Origin: Massilia violaceinigra
GTDB lineage: Bacteria > Pseudomonadota > Gammaproteobacteria > Burkholderiales > Burkholderiaceae_D
Direction of reading: 5' to 3'
Assembly: GCF_002752675.1 (NCBI RefSeq)
Contig: NZ_CP024608.1
Span: 4,960,001 to 5,024,000, forward strand
Length of the DNA: 64,000 nucleotides
Positions 53,201 through 61,664 of the stretch are shown here, in pieces (the stretch's first letter is position 1; every line of letters begins with the position of its first letter). The notes beneath the pieces are model-generated. The model was not told the origin of the DNA. It did not search any database and was given only the letters and a program-made list of their open reading frames with translations. The position numbers and the translations under genes are program-made.

Positions 53201-55318
53201 ATGTCAGACGCTTCCATGATGCATTCCAGCCAAACTCGTCCTAACCCCATCCGCCCCATCGTCGCCGCCGTCGCACTCCTGTGCGCGTCCGCTGCCTGGG
53301 CCGGGCAAACCACGGTGATGCCGACTGTGACCATTCAAGCCGCCGCCGAGGATGAGGGCCTGGGGCTGAAGCGTCAGAACGCCACTGCCAGCCGGCTCGA
53401 TCTGACGGCGCAGGACGTGCCTGCCAGCGTCGAGTCGCTCGGCGCGGCCAGCATCGAAGCGCGCGGCGATGTGCGGCTCAAGGATGCCGTCACCCGCACC
53501 ACCGGCCTGACCGATATCAGCTCGCCCGGCAACGGCATCGGCTACGCGGCGCGCGGTTTCAGCGGCAATAGCGCCATCGCCATCCTGGAAAACGGCCAGC
53601 GCCCGCAGGTGGGCTCGGGCACGGCAACCTATCCGTCCGATCCGTGGGGTTATGAGTACATCGAAGTGCTGCGCGGCCCGGGTTCGGTGGTCCACGGCAG
53701 CGGTACCACCGGCGCCACCATCAATGCCGTGCGCAAGGCGCCGGCAGGCGCCACCTCGCTCGAAGCGATGGCCGGCATCGGCGGCGGGCGCGCCCTGCGC
53801 GCCGGCGTCGGCGTCACCGGTGCGCTGGGGGAGAGCGGCGCATTCCGTGTCGACGCCTATGCGGACCGCAGCGACGGGCTGATCGAGCGGGGCAATGCGC
53901 GCCACGGCAAGGTACTCACCAGCCTGGCCTATGCCTTGACGCCCGCCATCGACCTTGCCATGCAGCTCGACCATCTGGAACAGAAACCGCAGCGCTACTT
54001 CGGCACACCGCTGATCAATGGCGCTCTGGCGCGCGCACTGCGCAAGCAAAACTACAACGTGGGCGACGCCGACATCGGCTTCGACGACGACAAGGCGCTG
54101 GTCCGCCTTAGCTGGCGCGTATCGCCGGCCCTCACCGTCACCGACGAACTCGTGTATATGAAAGCGCGCCGCCACTGGCGCAATGCCGAAACCTATGATT
54201 ATGACCCGCAAGCGAAGGTGGTCGAGCGCAGCGATTACATCGCCATCGGCCATGATCAGGAACAAAGCGGCAACCGCCTCGAAGCGCGCTGGAATGCCGG
54301 GGCCAACCGGGTCGTTGCCGGGTGGGAAGCGGCCACCATCAATTTCACCCACACCAACAACGCGCCGTACGGCGGTGCCTCCAGCGTGGCGCCGACCGGG
54401 TTCAACCCGGGCCGGTTCGACAGCCCCGACCTCTTGCGCCCGAATTTCACAACCCGCACCCGCAGCAATGCGCTGTATGCTGAAGACTCCTATGCGCTCA
54501 GCGAGACGCTGTTGCTGCTGGCAGGCCTGCGCAATGATCGTTACAAGGTCGGGCGCGTCAGCCTGCTGGGGGCGGCCGGCTTCACCTCGACGCTGCAGTC
54601 GACCGCCGTGCGGCTCGGCCTGACCTGGAAACTCGGGGACGACACCTCCCTGTACGGCCAGCTCAGCAGCGGCAGCGATCCGGTCACCAGCCTGCTGTCG
54701 CTGAACCTGGCCAACAGCGCCTATAAACTGACCCGGTCGCGCCAGGTTGAAACCGGCCTGAAACAGTCGCTGACCGGCGGCAAGGCGCAGTGGACCGCGG
54801 CGCTGTACCGCATTCGCAAGGATGACATCATCACGCGCGACCCGTCCAACCCGGCCTTGTCGGTCCAGGGCGGCGCGCAATCGTCGCAGGGGGCGGAGTT
54901 GAGCGCCAGCGTGGCCCTCGCGCCGGCATGGCGCCTGGACGCGAATGGCGTCTACACCGACGCCGCCTTCGACCGGCTGATCGAAAGCGGCAACGCGTCG
55001 CGGGCCGGCAAGCGACCCGCCGGGGCGCCGAAGTCCTCGGCCAATCTCTGGCTCAGTTACCGCGCCGGCGGCTGGCGCGCCGGCACCGGTGCGCGCTACG
55101 TCGGCCAGCGCTTCATCGACAATGGCAACACGCAGTCGCTTGCGGCCTATACGACGCTGGACGCCACCCTGGGCTGGCAGGTCAGCCGCCATGTGCTGGT
55201 ACAGCTGAACTTGCGCAACCTCGCCGACAAACTGTACGCCAGCACCTCGTACGGCGACAGCCAGTACCTGCTGGGCGAGCGGCGCCACGCCGAACTGACC
55301 GTCCAGTGGCGCCACTGA
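53201..55318 (+). CDS. TonB-dependent outer-membrane receptor under B12 control
   Basis: A 705-residue outer-membrane receptor for TonB-driven uptake. I chose ATG 53201 because it follows the riboswitch and gives a normal signal peptide (IVAAVALLCASAAWA); a frame opening inside the riboswitch at 52955 is rejected. The plug domain reads QDVPASVESLG, TTGLTDISSPG and EYIEVLRGPGSVVHGSG; the C-terminal strands include NLRNLADKLYASTSYGD. These motifs resemble the siderophore-receptor subfamily (FhuA/FpvA type) more than BtuB. The riboswitch suggests the substrate is cobalamin, a precursor or a cobalt-related chelate. The gene converges with the cupin gene. Confidence 0.9.
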   Translation: MSDASMMHSSQTRPNPIRPIVAAVALLCASAAWAGQTTVMPTVTIQAAAEDEGLGLKRQNATASRLDLTAQDVPASVESLGAASIEARGDVRLKDAVTRTTGLTDISSPGNGIGYAARGFSGNSAIAILENGQRPQVGSGTATYPSDPWGYEYIEVLRGPGSVVHGSGTTGATINAVRKAPAGATSLEAMAGIGGGRALRAGVGVTGALGESGAFRVDAYADRSDGLIERGNARHGKVLTSLAYALTPAIDLAMQLDHLEQKPQRYFGTPLINGALARALRKQNYNVGDADIGFDDDKALVRLSWRVSPALTVTDELVYMKARRHWRNAETYDYDPQAKVVERSDYIAIGHDQEQSGNRLEARWNAGANRVVAGWEAATINFTHTNNAPYGGASSVAPTGFNPGRFDSPDLLRPNFTTRTRSNALYAEDSYALSETLLLLAGLRNDRYKVGRVSLLGAAGFTSTLQSTAVRLGLTWKLGDDTSLYGQLSSGSDPVTSLLSLNLANSAYKLTRSRQVETGLKQSLTGGKAQWTAALYRIRKDDIITRDPSNPALSVQGGAQSSQGAELSASVALAPAWRLDANGVYTDAAFDRLIESGNASRAGKRPAGAPKSSANLWLSYRAGGWRAGTGARYVGQRFIDNGNTQSLAAYTTLDATLGWQVSRHVLVQLNLRNLADKLYASTSYGDSQYLLGERRHAELTVQWRH

Positions 55319-55336
55319 CCGGCCATGGCGCCTGGC

Positions 55337-55648
55337 TCAAACGCTGCCGGCGCGCTCGATGACGAGGATGCGCGCCTGTCCCCGTGGGTGCGCGCTGTGA
55401 GCATCGCCTTCGGCGGCGTAAAAGATATCGCCGGCGCGCAGGTGCGCCACCAGCTCGCAGCCATTTTCACGATAGTGCATCGCCACTTCGCCATCGAGTA
55501 CCGCGAACACTTCGTCGCCGTCGTTGACATGCCAGGGGTAGGGCTGGTCGGTCCAGTGCAGCCGCACGGTGGCGTCCTGCATGACGGCGATCAGCTGCGC
55601 CTCCCAGGCGCGCGCGCCGGTGTAATCCTTGCTGCATATGATCTTCAT
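55337..55648 (-). CDS. small cupin protein
   Basis: A 103-residue single cupin domain: WHVNDGDEVFAVLDGEV (motif 1, with the usual first His pair reduced to one His) and GDIFYAAEGDAHSAHP (motif 2). Function not assigned; such proteins can bind metals or serve as sensors. The gene follows the DJ-1/PfpI gene by 10 nt, so both are probably co-transcribed. Start at ATG 55648 behind a GATGAGGAT site. Confidence 0.85.
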   Translation of the reverse strand: MKIICSKDYTGARAWEAQLIAVMQDATVRLHWTDQPYPWHVNDGDEVFAVLDGEVAMHYRENGCELVAHLRAGDIFYAAEGDAHSAHPRGQARILVIERAGSV

Positions 55649-55658
55649 CGCGTGATCC

Positions 55659-56261
55659 TCATCCCTGGTTCCAGTCGTAATCCATCTGGCGCGCGGTGCG
55701 CACGGCCAGCTCGCGCCCCGCCAGCCGTTCGACCAGGTGCAGCGACATGTCGATGCCGGCTGAAATGCCGCCGGAGGTGACGATGGCGCCGTTGTCGATC
55801 CAGCGCCGCTCCGCCAGGACGCGCAGCTGCGGGAACGCGGCGCGCAGATCGGCCACGTCTTCCCAGTGCGTGGTCGCCTCCTGATCGTCGAGCAGGCCGG
55901 CCTGCGCCAGCAGGAAGGTGCCGGTGCAGACCGACGCGGTCAGTTCCGACGCCCTGGCGGTGGCGGCGATCCAGGCAATCACGTCCGGCTTCGACATTTC
56001 GGCCGTGACCACGCCGCCGGGCACGATCAGCACATCGATGTCGCCGGCGCCGGCAAAGTCGGCTTCCGGCAGCACGCTCAGGCCGGCCCGGGCGCGCAGC
56101 ATCGCCGTGGTGGCGCCGACCGTGCGCACCCGGAACGGCGGTGCGGCGTGCGCCATCGTCCTGGCGGCAACGCGCGTGGCGCAGGTGAACACTTCGTAGG
56201 GACCGGCGAAATCGAGTACTTCAACGTCGTCATACACATAAATACCGATGGTGCGTGTCAT
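55659..56261 (-). CDS. DJ-1/PfpI-family protein (isonitrile hydratase-like)
   Basis: A 200-residue DJ-1/PfpI-fold protein: IGIYVYDDVEVLDFAGPYEVF at the start, VLIVPGG, and the nucleophile-elbow Cys in SVCTGTFLLAQAGLL, followed by ATTHWED and TSGGISAGIDMSLHLVE. Relatives include isonitrile hydratase and the N-terminal domains of GlxA regulators. The reaction here is not known. Start at ATG 56261 with GGAGG in front. It diverges from a GlxA-type regulator with the same fold, which probably controls it. Confidence 0.88.
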   Translation of the reverse strand: MTRTIGIYVYDDVEVLDFAGPYEVFTCATRVAARTMAHAAPPFRVRTVGATTAMLRARAGLSVLPEADFAGAGDIDVLIVPGGVVTAEMSKPDVIAWIAATARASELTASVCTGTFLLAQAGLLDDQEATTHWEDVADLRAAFPQLRVLAERRWIDNGAIVTSGGISAGIDMSLHLVERLAGRELAVRTARQMDYDWNQG

Positions 56262-56340
56262 ATTGCCTCCGTTAGTAACAGGTCCATCATGTCACGGCCA
56301 GGATTGACATAAATGACATTGATAGTGGAATATCTGCCAT
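56262..56340. promoter_or_regulatory. divergent promoter with repeated TGACAT operator
   Basis: ATGTCA at 56289-56294 and TGACAT at 56305-56310 form an inverted repeat with a 10-nt spacer, and a further TGACAT lies at 56314-56319. TTGACA at 56304-56309 could be the -35 of the rightward gene. The sites lie between the DJ-1 gene and the GlxA-type regulator and are good candidates for binding by that regulator. Confidence 0.4.
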
Positions 56341-57318
56341 ATGAAAACGATCGATATCTGGCTGCTGGTGTTCCCCGGCTTCGTACTCCTGGACGCGACC
56401 GGCCCCGCCCAGGTCTTTGGCAGCGCCAACGACGAGGCGCGCGATGCGGGCCTTCCGCAGCCTTACCGGATCCGCATGATCGCGCCCGGCGGTGGTCCGG
56501 TGACCTCCACGTGCGGCGTGACGGTGCTGACCGCGCCGCTGCCGGCGGCGGGGCGCAACCTGGCCGGGTCGACCCTGATCGTCTCAGGTGGACGCGGCAT
56601 GGAGGAAGCGGACGGCGCGCATGACCCGGCCATGGTGCGCTGGGTGGCGCGTGCGGCCGGCCGCGTAGGGCGCTGCTGCGCGGTGTGTAGCGGCGCCTTT
56701 GTGCTGGCGCACGCCGGCCTGCTCGACGGCCGCCGCGCCGTGACGCACTGGCTCGACGCGGCTGCGCTGCAGGCGCAATTTCCGGCCATCGATGTGCACG
56801 ACGACGCGATCTATATCAAGGATGGTCCGCTGTACACCTCGGCCGGCATCGCCGCCGGCATGGACCTGGCGCTCAGTCTGGTGGCGGAAGACCGGGGGCA
56901 CGCCGCCGGCCTGGCGGTGGCGAAGCGGATGGTGGTGTTCTTCAAGCGGCCGGGCGGCCAGCGCCAGTTCAGTTCCCAGCTGTTGGCGCAGGCCGATCCG
57001 CAGGACGTGCATGCCCGGCTGATCGCCTGGCTCAGGCCGCGCCTGCGGCAGCAGATCGACGTCGACCAGATGGCGGCCGCGTGCGCGCTGTCGGTGCGGA
57101 CCCTGCACCGCCGGCTGCGTCAGGCGGCCAACCTGTCGCCGGGGCAGCTGCTGCTGCGGCTGCGCATGGAGGCGGCCTGCGGCCTGCTCGAACGCCCCGG
57201 CATGACGGTCAAGCGCGCCGCCAGCCAGAGCGGCTTCGGCAACGAGTACAACCTGCGCCGCGCCTTTGCCGCGCAGCTGGGCGTGGTGCCGAGCGACTAC
57301 CAGGCGCGCTTCGGCTGA
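56341..57318 (+). CDS. GlxA-type AraC-family transcription regulator
   Basis: A 325-residue regulator. The N-terminal DJ-1/PfpI-like domain (about 1-190) contains VFPGFVLLDATGPAQVF, AVCSGAFVLAHAGLL and YTSAGIAAGMDLALSLV. The C-terminal AraC HTH pair (about 215-325) reads VDQMAAACALSVRTLHRRL and VKRAASQSGFGNEYNLRRAF. It starts with ATG 56341, with only a weak ribosome site. It likely regulates the divergent DJ-1/cupin pair, and perhaps itself, through the repeats in the 79-nt gap. The effector is unknown. Confidence 0.92.
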   Translation: MKTIDIWLLVFPGFVLLDATGPAQVFGSANDEARDAGLPQPYRIRMIAPGGGPVTSTCGVTVLTAPLPAAGRNLAGSTLIVSGGRGMEEADGAHDPAMVRWVARAAGRVGRCCAVCSGAFVLAHAGLLDGRRAVTHWLDAAALQAQFPAIDVHDDAIYIKDGPLYTSAGIAAGMDLALSLVAEDRGHAAGLAVAKRMVVFFKRPGGQRQFSSQLLAQADPQDVHARLIAWLRPRLRQQIDVDQMAAACALSVRTLHRRLRQAANLSPGQLLLRLRMEAACGLLERPGMTVKRAASQSGFGNEYNLRRAFAAQLGVVPSDYQARFG

Positions 57319-57362
57319 ACGTCGACACCATGGCGGCATGCGCCATGGTCAGCCTCATGTCC

Positions 57363-58538
57363 CTAGCTTCTTCCGAATGCCACAGCATCCGCATCGCGCG
57401 ACTTTTGCCCGAGGTAAGGCAGCAAGCTGAGAAGTGCAAGGAGTGAGAGCGCGACACCGACCCACAGCGGCGAGCGCAAGCCCCAGCCCGCGGCAATCCC
57501 CAGGCCGCCTATCCACGACCCGACGCCCAGCCCGATGTTGATGACCGATGTGTGAACGGTGTTCACCAGTGGCCCGGGACGCACGGTCTTCATCACGCGC
57601 GCGATGATGGCGGGATTCATGGACATGCCAACCAGGCCAGTGACGACCAGCATCGCAACGCTGATCGTTTTATGGTCGGCGAAGAGGGCGAACAGCGTCA
57701 GGCTGATGCCCAGGAGCATCATGCCCCCGACCATGATGGGGATGGTGTACTGGTCCGCAAAACGACCCACCACGCCATTGCCCACCACGTTCGCGATGCC
57801 GTAGACACCCAGCAGCCATGGAATCGAGGAAGACGGAAAACCGGTAATCCCGGTCAGGATCGGCGTGTAGTAGCTGAAGGCCGCGAAGGTCGCGCCGATG
57901 ATCAGTCCACTGCTGGCATAGGCCGTCCACAGATGGGGATTCTTGAACTCGCCCAGTTCGTCGCCGAGGCTGACCGCTTCGGACGGCTTGGAGCGCGGCA
58001 CCAGGAAGGCAATCAGCAGCATGCACGCTGCCGCCAGCACCACCACCAGCCAGAAGCTGGCGCGCCAGCCCATGTGCTGGTCGATGAGCGTGGCCATCGG
58101 CACGCCCAGGACCGAGGCCAGCATCAGCCCGCCGATGACGACCGCCGCGGCGCGGCCGCGCGATTCAGGGCGCACCAGGTCGGCACAGATCGCCAGCGAC
58201 ATGCCAAAGCAGGCCGACCCGGCGACGCCGGTGGCAACCCGTGCGATGGCCATGATGTCGTAACCGGTGGCCGAGGCCGCGACGGATTGGGCAATGGCGT
58301 ACAGGCCCAGCATCCACAGCAATGCCTGTTTATTCGGTACGCGCAGCTTGAGCAAGGCGACCGTGGTCAGGGGGCCGCCGATGACCATGCCGATGGCGTA
58401 CAGCGAGATCAGGTAACCGATCTGGGCCAACGACACGCCCATCGCCTGGGCCAGTGACGGCATCATGCCCGCCACCATGAATTCCGACGTGGTGATCGAG
58501 AAAATCGTCAACCCGAGAATGTAGACAACCAACGGCAT
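57363..58538 (-). CDS. MFS drug/metabolite exporter
   Basis: A 391-residue major facilitator of the DHA1 (AraJ/Cmx) type with about 12 hydrophobic spans, starting MPLVVYILGLTIFSITTSEF and with the loop RPESRGRAAAVVIGGLMLASV. I chose ATG 58538 because GAAGGAA lies 6 nt in front; the open frame extends farther upstream through the vioE region without homology. It lies 133 nt behind vioE on the same strand, so it may be co-transcribed and export violacein or a precursor; this is inferred from position only. Confidence 0.9.
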   Translation of the reverse strand: MPLVVYILGLTIFSITTSEFMVAGMMPSLAQAMGVSLAQIGYLISLYAIGMVIGGPLTTVALLKLRVPNKQALLWMLGLYAIAQSVAASATGYDIMAIARVATGVAGSACFGMSLAICADLVRPESRGRAAAVVIGGLMLASVLGVPMATLIDQHMGWRASFWLVVVLAAACMLLIAFLVPRSKPSEAVSLGDELGEFKNPHLWTAYASSGLIIGATFAAFSYYTPILTGITGFPSSSIPWLLGVYGIANVVGNGVVGRFADQYTIPIMVGGMMLLGISLTLFALFADHKTISVAMLVVTGLVGMSMNPAIIARVMKTVRPGPLVNTVHTSVINIGLGVGSWIGGLGIAAGWGLRSPLWVGVALSLLALLSLLPYLGQKSRDADAVAFGRS

Positions 58539-58671
58539 ACAGGATTCCTTCGAGAGTAATGGCTGAAACTGGAATGATCGGTAGGGATGGCCGGTGGGGC
58601 CATCCCTGGAAAGCCGGCGGCGCAGGTCGTGCGCCGGGCTGATTGGCCGTTTGACGGGACGGAATGTCGTT

Positions 58672-59247
58672 TTATTCCGACACGAAAACGCTGGCCGCGA
58701 TGTCGCCGGCAAGGAAGTTCGGAAAGTCGCGTACCGACTGATGCTGCGCGTCGTTGCCGGTGACCATGCGCAGCAAGTGATTGCCGCCGGCCTGGAGATA
58801 GAACACCGAGGCGGCTTTGCCCGGCCGCTCCACCACCCAGGCGTCGGCCGCCTGGCCCAGCACCGTGTGGCGGCCGTCATGACGCGCTTCGCCGTCGATC
58901 AGGATCGCCTGCGGCAGGAACAGCTCGTGGAAGGGCGTGACCTCATCGGCCAGCGCCCGCTCGTACAGCTTCACGCCGGCCGGCTCCGCCTCCCTGGCAT
59001 AAGCGACTTTCTGTTTGCGGCTTTGTCCGCGCCTGGCGTCGCCGATTTCCGACATCCAGAGCCGGTGTCCCGTCTCCTTTTCCGACCAGGGATTGAACAG
59101 GCCGTCGATGCGGCAAATGTCGCGGGCATAGTCGAACCAGCAATAGCCGGAAGTGACCTCGTCGTCTTCCCGCATCGGCGACCAATACGAGATGTAGGCG
59201 CTGCTCCATTGCATCGGCAGCAGCGGCGGGGTGGCGTGCGGTGGCAT
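58672..59247 (-). CDS. vioE: violacein biosynthesis protein VioE
   Basis: A 191-residue protein matching VioE in length and sequence (SSAYISYWSPM, SGYCWFDYARDICRIDGLFN, HRLWMSEIGDA). VioE turns the indole-3-pyruvate imine dimer made by VioA/VioB into protodeoxyviolaceinic acid by a 1,2-indole shift, without a cofactor. It starts 9 nt after vioD, and its AAGGAG ribosome site overlaps the vioD stop. It is the last of the vio genes. Confidence 0.96.
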   Translation of the reverse strand: MPPHATPPLLPMQWSSAYISYWSPMREDDEVTSGYCWFDYARDICRIDGLFNPWSEKETGHRLWMSEIGDARRGQSRKQKVAYAREAEPAGVKLYERALADEVTPFHELFLPQAILIDGEARHDGRHTVLGQAADAWVVERPGKAASVFYLQAGGNHLLRMVTGNDAQHQSVRDFPNFLAGDIAASVFVSE

Positions 59248-59256
59248 GGCGTCTCC

Positions 59257-60375
59257 TTAGCGGCCGAGGGCGTAGCCGAGGCTGGCCATCAGCGCATCCT
59301 GCAGCGGCGGCAAATGGTTGCGGCGGGCATCGAAGCTGGCGGTCAGCTCCGCGTTGCCCAGCCCGACACGCTCGCTCACGGTTTCGAACCACAGGCGGCT
59401 GGCGTCGGCATGCTCCTTGAACAGTTGCACCAGTGGCAGCGCGCGGGCGTTGAAGCTGGCCAGGGCCGCGGCCGTGCCGGCTTCGGCGCTGAGCGTTTTC
59501 ACCAGCAGCTGGGCCACCACCACCGCCATGGTGGTGCCATGGCCGATCGAGAAGTGGCCCGATTGCAGCGCATCGCCGATCAGCACGAACTTGCCGTCGC
59601 TGGCCACCTCGCGGCTGAGGGTCATGAAGTTGCGCCAGCCCTGGCCCGGCTGGCTGACCAGACGGTGTTCGCCCAGTTCTGGCGCGAACGTCTTGGCGAT
59701 ATAGGCGGCGGCGTCGCGCTCGGAACGGAATTCCAGCTCGGCTTTGGCATACGTCTCTTCGCTGCACTCGACGATGAAAGTGCTCATCGTGTCCGAGTAT
59801 TTGTAGGCATGGCCGGCGAACACGCCGTTGCTGTTTTCGCGGAACACCAGGTTCATCTGGTCGAACAGCTGGGTGGTGCCGTACCAGATGTATTTGTTCT
59901 TGCCGAATTCAACCTGCGCGGCCAGTGCCGGCGGCAATTCCAGCGATTTGTGATTGATACCGTTCGACACCACGACCAGGTCGTATTCGGCTTCCAGTTG
60001 CGCCACGCTCGCCAGCGGCGTCTCGTAACTGACCGTGATGCCGGCCGCCACGCATTTGGCGCGCAGCGCCTGCACCAGGACTTGCCGACCAACGCCGCAC
60101 AGCGTCACGCCGGTGCTCATCAGGTTCGGCTGGTCGTGGTGCACCAGCTTGAATTCTTCCAGGAATTGCGGGTTGAGCAGTTCCGGCTGCTCCAGATAGG
60201 ACAGCGGATTGGCGGGATGGCGCGGCGGGCGTCCCGGCAGCACCACGCCCCAGCCCAGCACTTCTTCCTGGGTATTTTTTTCCGCAACGCTGATATCCCA
60301 AGCGGGTTGGGCTTGCTTCATTTGACTTGCAAAGATCAGTCCGGCTGGTCCGGCGCCGATGACGAGGATTTTCAT
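59257..60375 (-). CDS. vioD: FAD monooxygenase VioD (protodeoxyviolaceinate hydroxylase)
   Basis: A 372-373-residue flavin monooxygenase. FAD-binding GAGPAGLIFASQM lies at the N-terminus and LIGDALQSGHFSIGHG near 270. VioD hydroxylates protodeoxyviolaceinic acid at indole C5. I chose ATG 60375 because it overlaps the vioC TAA (TAATG) and gives the usual VioD length; an upstream in-frame GTG at 60402 would add nine residues. Order and spacing match vioABCDE operons. Confidence 0.95.
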   Translation of the reverse strand: MKILVIGAGPAGLIFASQMKQAQPAWDISVAEKNTQEEVLGWGVVLPGRPPRHPANPLSYLEQPELLNPQFLEEFKLVHHDQPNLMSTGVTLCGVGRQVLVQALRAKCVAAGITVSYETPLASVAQLEAEYDLVVVSNGINHKSLELPPALAAQVEFGKNKYIWYGTTQLFDQMNLVFRENSNGVFAGHAYKYSDTMSTFIVECSEETYAKAELEFRSERDAAAYIAKTFAPELGEHRLVSQPGQGWRNFMTLSREVASDGKFVLIGDALQSGHFSIGHGTTMAVVVAQLLVKTLSAEAGTAAALASFNARALPLVQLFKEHADASRLWFETVSERVGLGNAELTASFDARRNHLPPLQDALMASLGYALGR

Positions 60376-61664
60376 TAGTTTACCCTTCCAAGTTTGTACC
60401 AAACGTTTTGCTTCTTCTGGATTTGTTGCAGCACATCGTAGGGAACCGATGTGAAGTACAGCTTCTCCGCCATGTCGGGCGGATAAACACTGGGAAATTT
60501 CTTGTGCATGTAGCGGGTGTAGCGGGTTTGCAGGAAGAAAATAAAATTCGGGTTGCTCAGCATTTCGTAGTTGGCGATCGCCATATCCTGCATGGCGTCG
60601 GCCTGCACCTTGCGCTGCCCCGTAAACTCCGACAAGACCAGGCCCAGGTCATCGCGATGCTTTTCCAGCAAGGTGATGAAGACGTAGACGTCTTCGAGCG
60701 CCATGTTCATGCCCTGACCGAGGAAGGGGGCGGTCGCATGCGCCGCATCGCCGATCAGCAGGACATTGCTCTTGTAATGGAAGGTGCTGGAGCGGACATT
60801 GATGAGGTCGTTGCTAGGCAGCGCGATGAACTGATTCACCAGCTCTTCCCGGCTGGCCGGTGGCAGGATGCCGAAGTAGCGGCTGAAAAACTCCCCCATG
60901 GCGGCGCGGTCGCGCGTGGCCAGGCTGGGCGTGCCGGTGTAGGGCAGGCAGAGGGCGAAGCTGATGCTGCCGTCCGGGATGGTGGCTGCGCGGCCGGCAA
61001 ACTGGCCCTTGGAATCCATGCCGAAGAAATACAGCAGATCCTTGCGGAAGCCCAGTCCCGCGGCGTTCGGCAGTACCAGGGTCTTGTAGCCGTGGCGGAA
61101 GAAGGATTGTTCGAACTGGAAGCGCCGCATGCCGGCTTGCATGGCGCGCCGCACGGCGGAGTGGGCGCCGTCGGCCCCGATGATCAGGTCGCCTTGCAGA
61201 TGCCGCAAGGCGCCGTCCGGGCCCTGGATCAGCACGGATTTCTTGTCCAGGTCCAGGTCCAGGCATTTATGCTCGAAGTAATAGTTCACTTTGTGCATGA
61301 CGGCGTACTTGTTCAGCAGGCGCTGGAACGCGGTGCGGTCCAGCGACAAGGGAAACAAGCCTTCGAGCGGGGTCAGTTCGCGCACCTTGTGGCCGCCGCC
61401 GACCGAAAATGCCATGCCGACGACCGGTTCGCCGCACCGATCGAGCTCCTCCTTGCTGATGCCGGCCGCCAGCACTGCCTTGATGCCGCGCACGGTCATG
61501 CTCACGCCAATGGCGCGCGAGTTGACCGGATCGGCGTTGGCTGACTCCGCCCGCAGCGGATCGCCGCGCTTTTCGATAACGTGGACCTCATGTCCGCGCT
61601 GCGCCAGATAAGTGGCGGTCAGGCTGCCCGCCAGGCCGCCGCCCACGATGATGATTTTGTGCAT
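60375..61664 (-). CDS. vioC: FAD monooxygenase VioC (violacein synthase)
   Basis: A 429-residue flavin monooxygenase with Rossmann motif GGGLAGSLTATYLAQRG at the N-terminus, DLIIGADGAHSAVRR and LLIGDAAHATAPFLGQGMN. VioC hydroxylates the second indole to form the oxindole of violacein (or deoxyviolacein). Length agrees with the Chromobacterium enzyme. The start directly follows the vioB stop, and its own stop overlaps vioD, so translation is probably coupled. ATG start with AGAGAGG upstream. Confidence 0.96.
   Translation of the reverse strand: MHKIIIVGGGLAGSLTATYLAQRGHEVHVIEKRGDPLRAESANADPVNSRAIGVSMTVRGIKAVLAAGISKEELDRCGEPVVGMAFSVGGGHKVRELTPLEGLFPLSLDRTAFQRLLNKYAVMHKVNYYFEHKCLDLDLDKKSVLIQGPDGALRHLQGDLIIGADGAHSAVRRAMQAGMRRFQFEQSFFRHGYKTLVLPNAAGLGFRKDLLYFFGMDSKGQFAGRAATIPDGSISFALCLPYTGTPSLATRDRAAMGEFFSRYFGILPPASREELVNQFIALPSNDLINVRSSTFHYKSNVLLIGDAAHATAPFLGQGMNMALEDVYVFITLLEKHRDDLGLVLSEFTGQRKVQADAMQDMAIANYEMLSNPNFIFFLQTRYTRYMHKKFPSVYPPDMAEKLYFTSVPYDVLQQIQKKQNVWYKLGRVN

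Noticed and set aside
58539..58880. N-terminal extension of the MFS reading frame
   Set aside because: It runs antiparallel through vioE sequence in another frame; a strong ribosome site precedes ATG 58538.
58594..60378. Plus-strand open frame of 594 codons across vioE and vioD
   Set aside because: vioE and vioD are unmistakable on the minus strand; the plus frame shows no domain.
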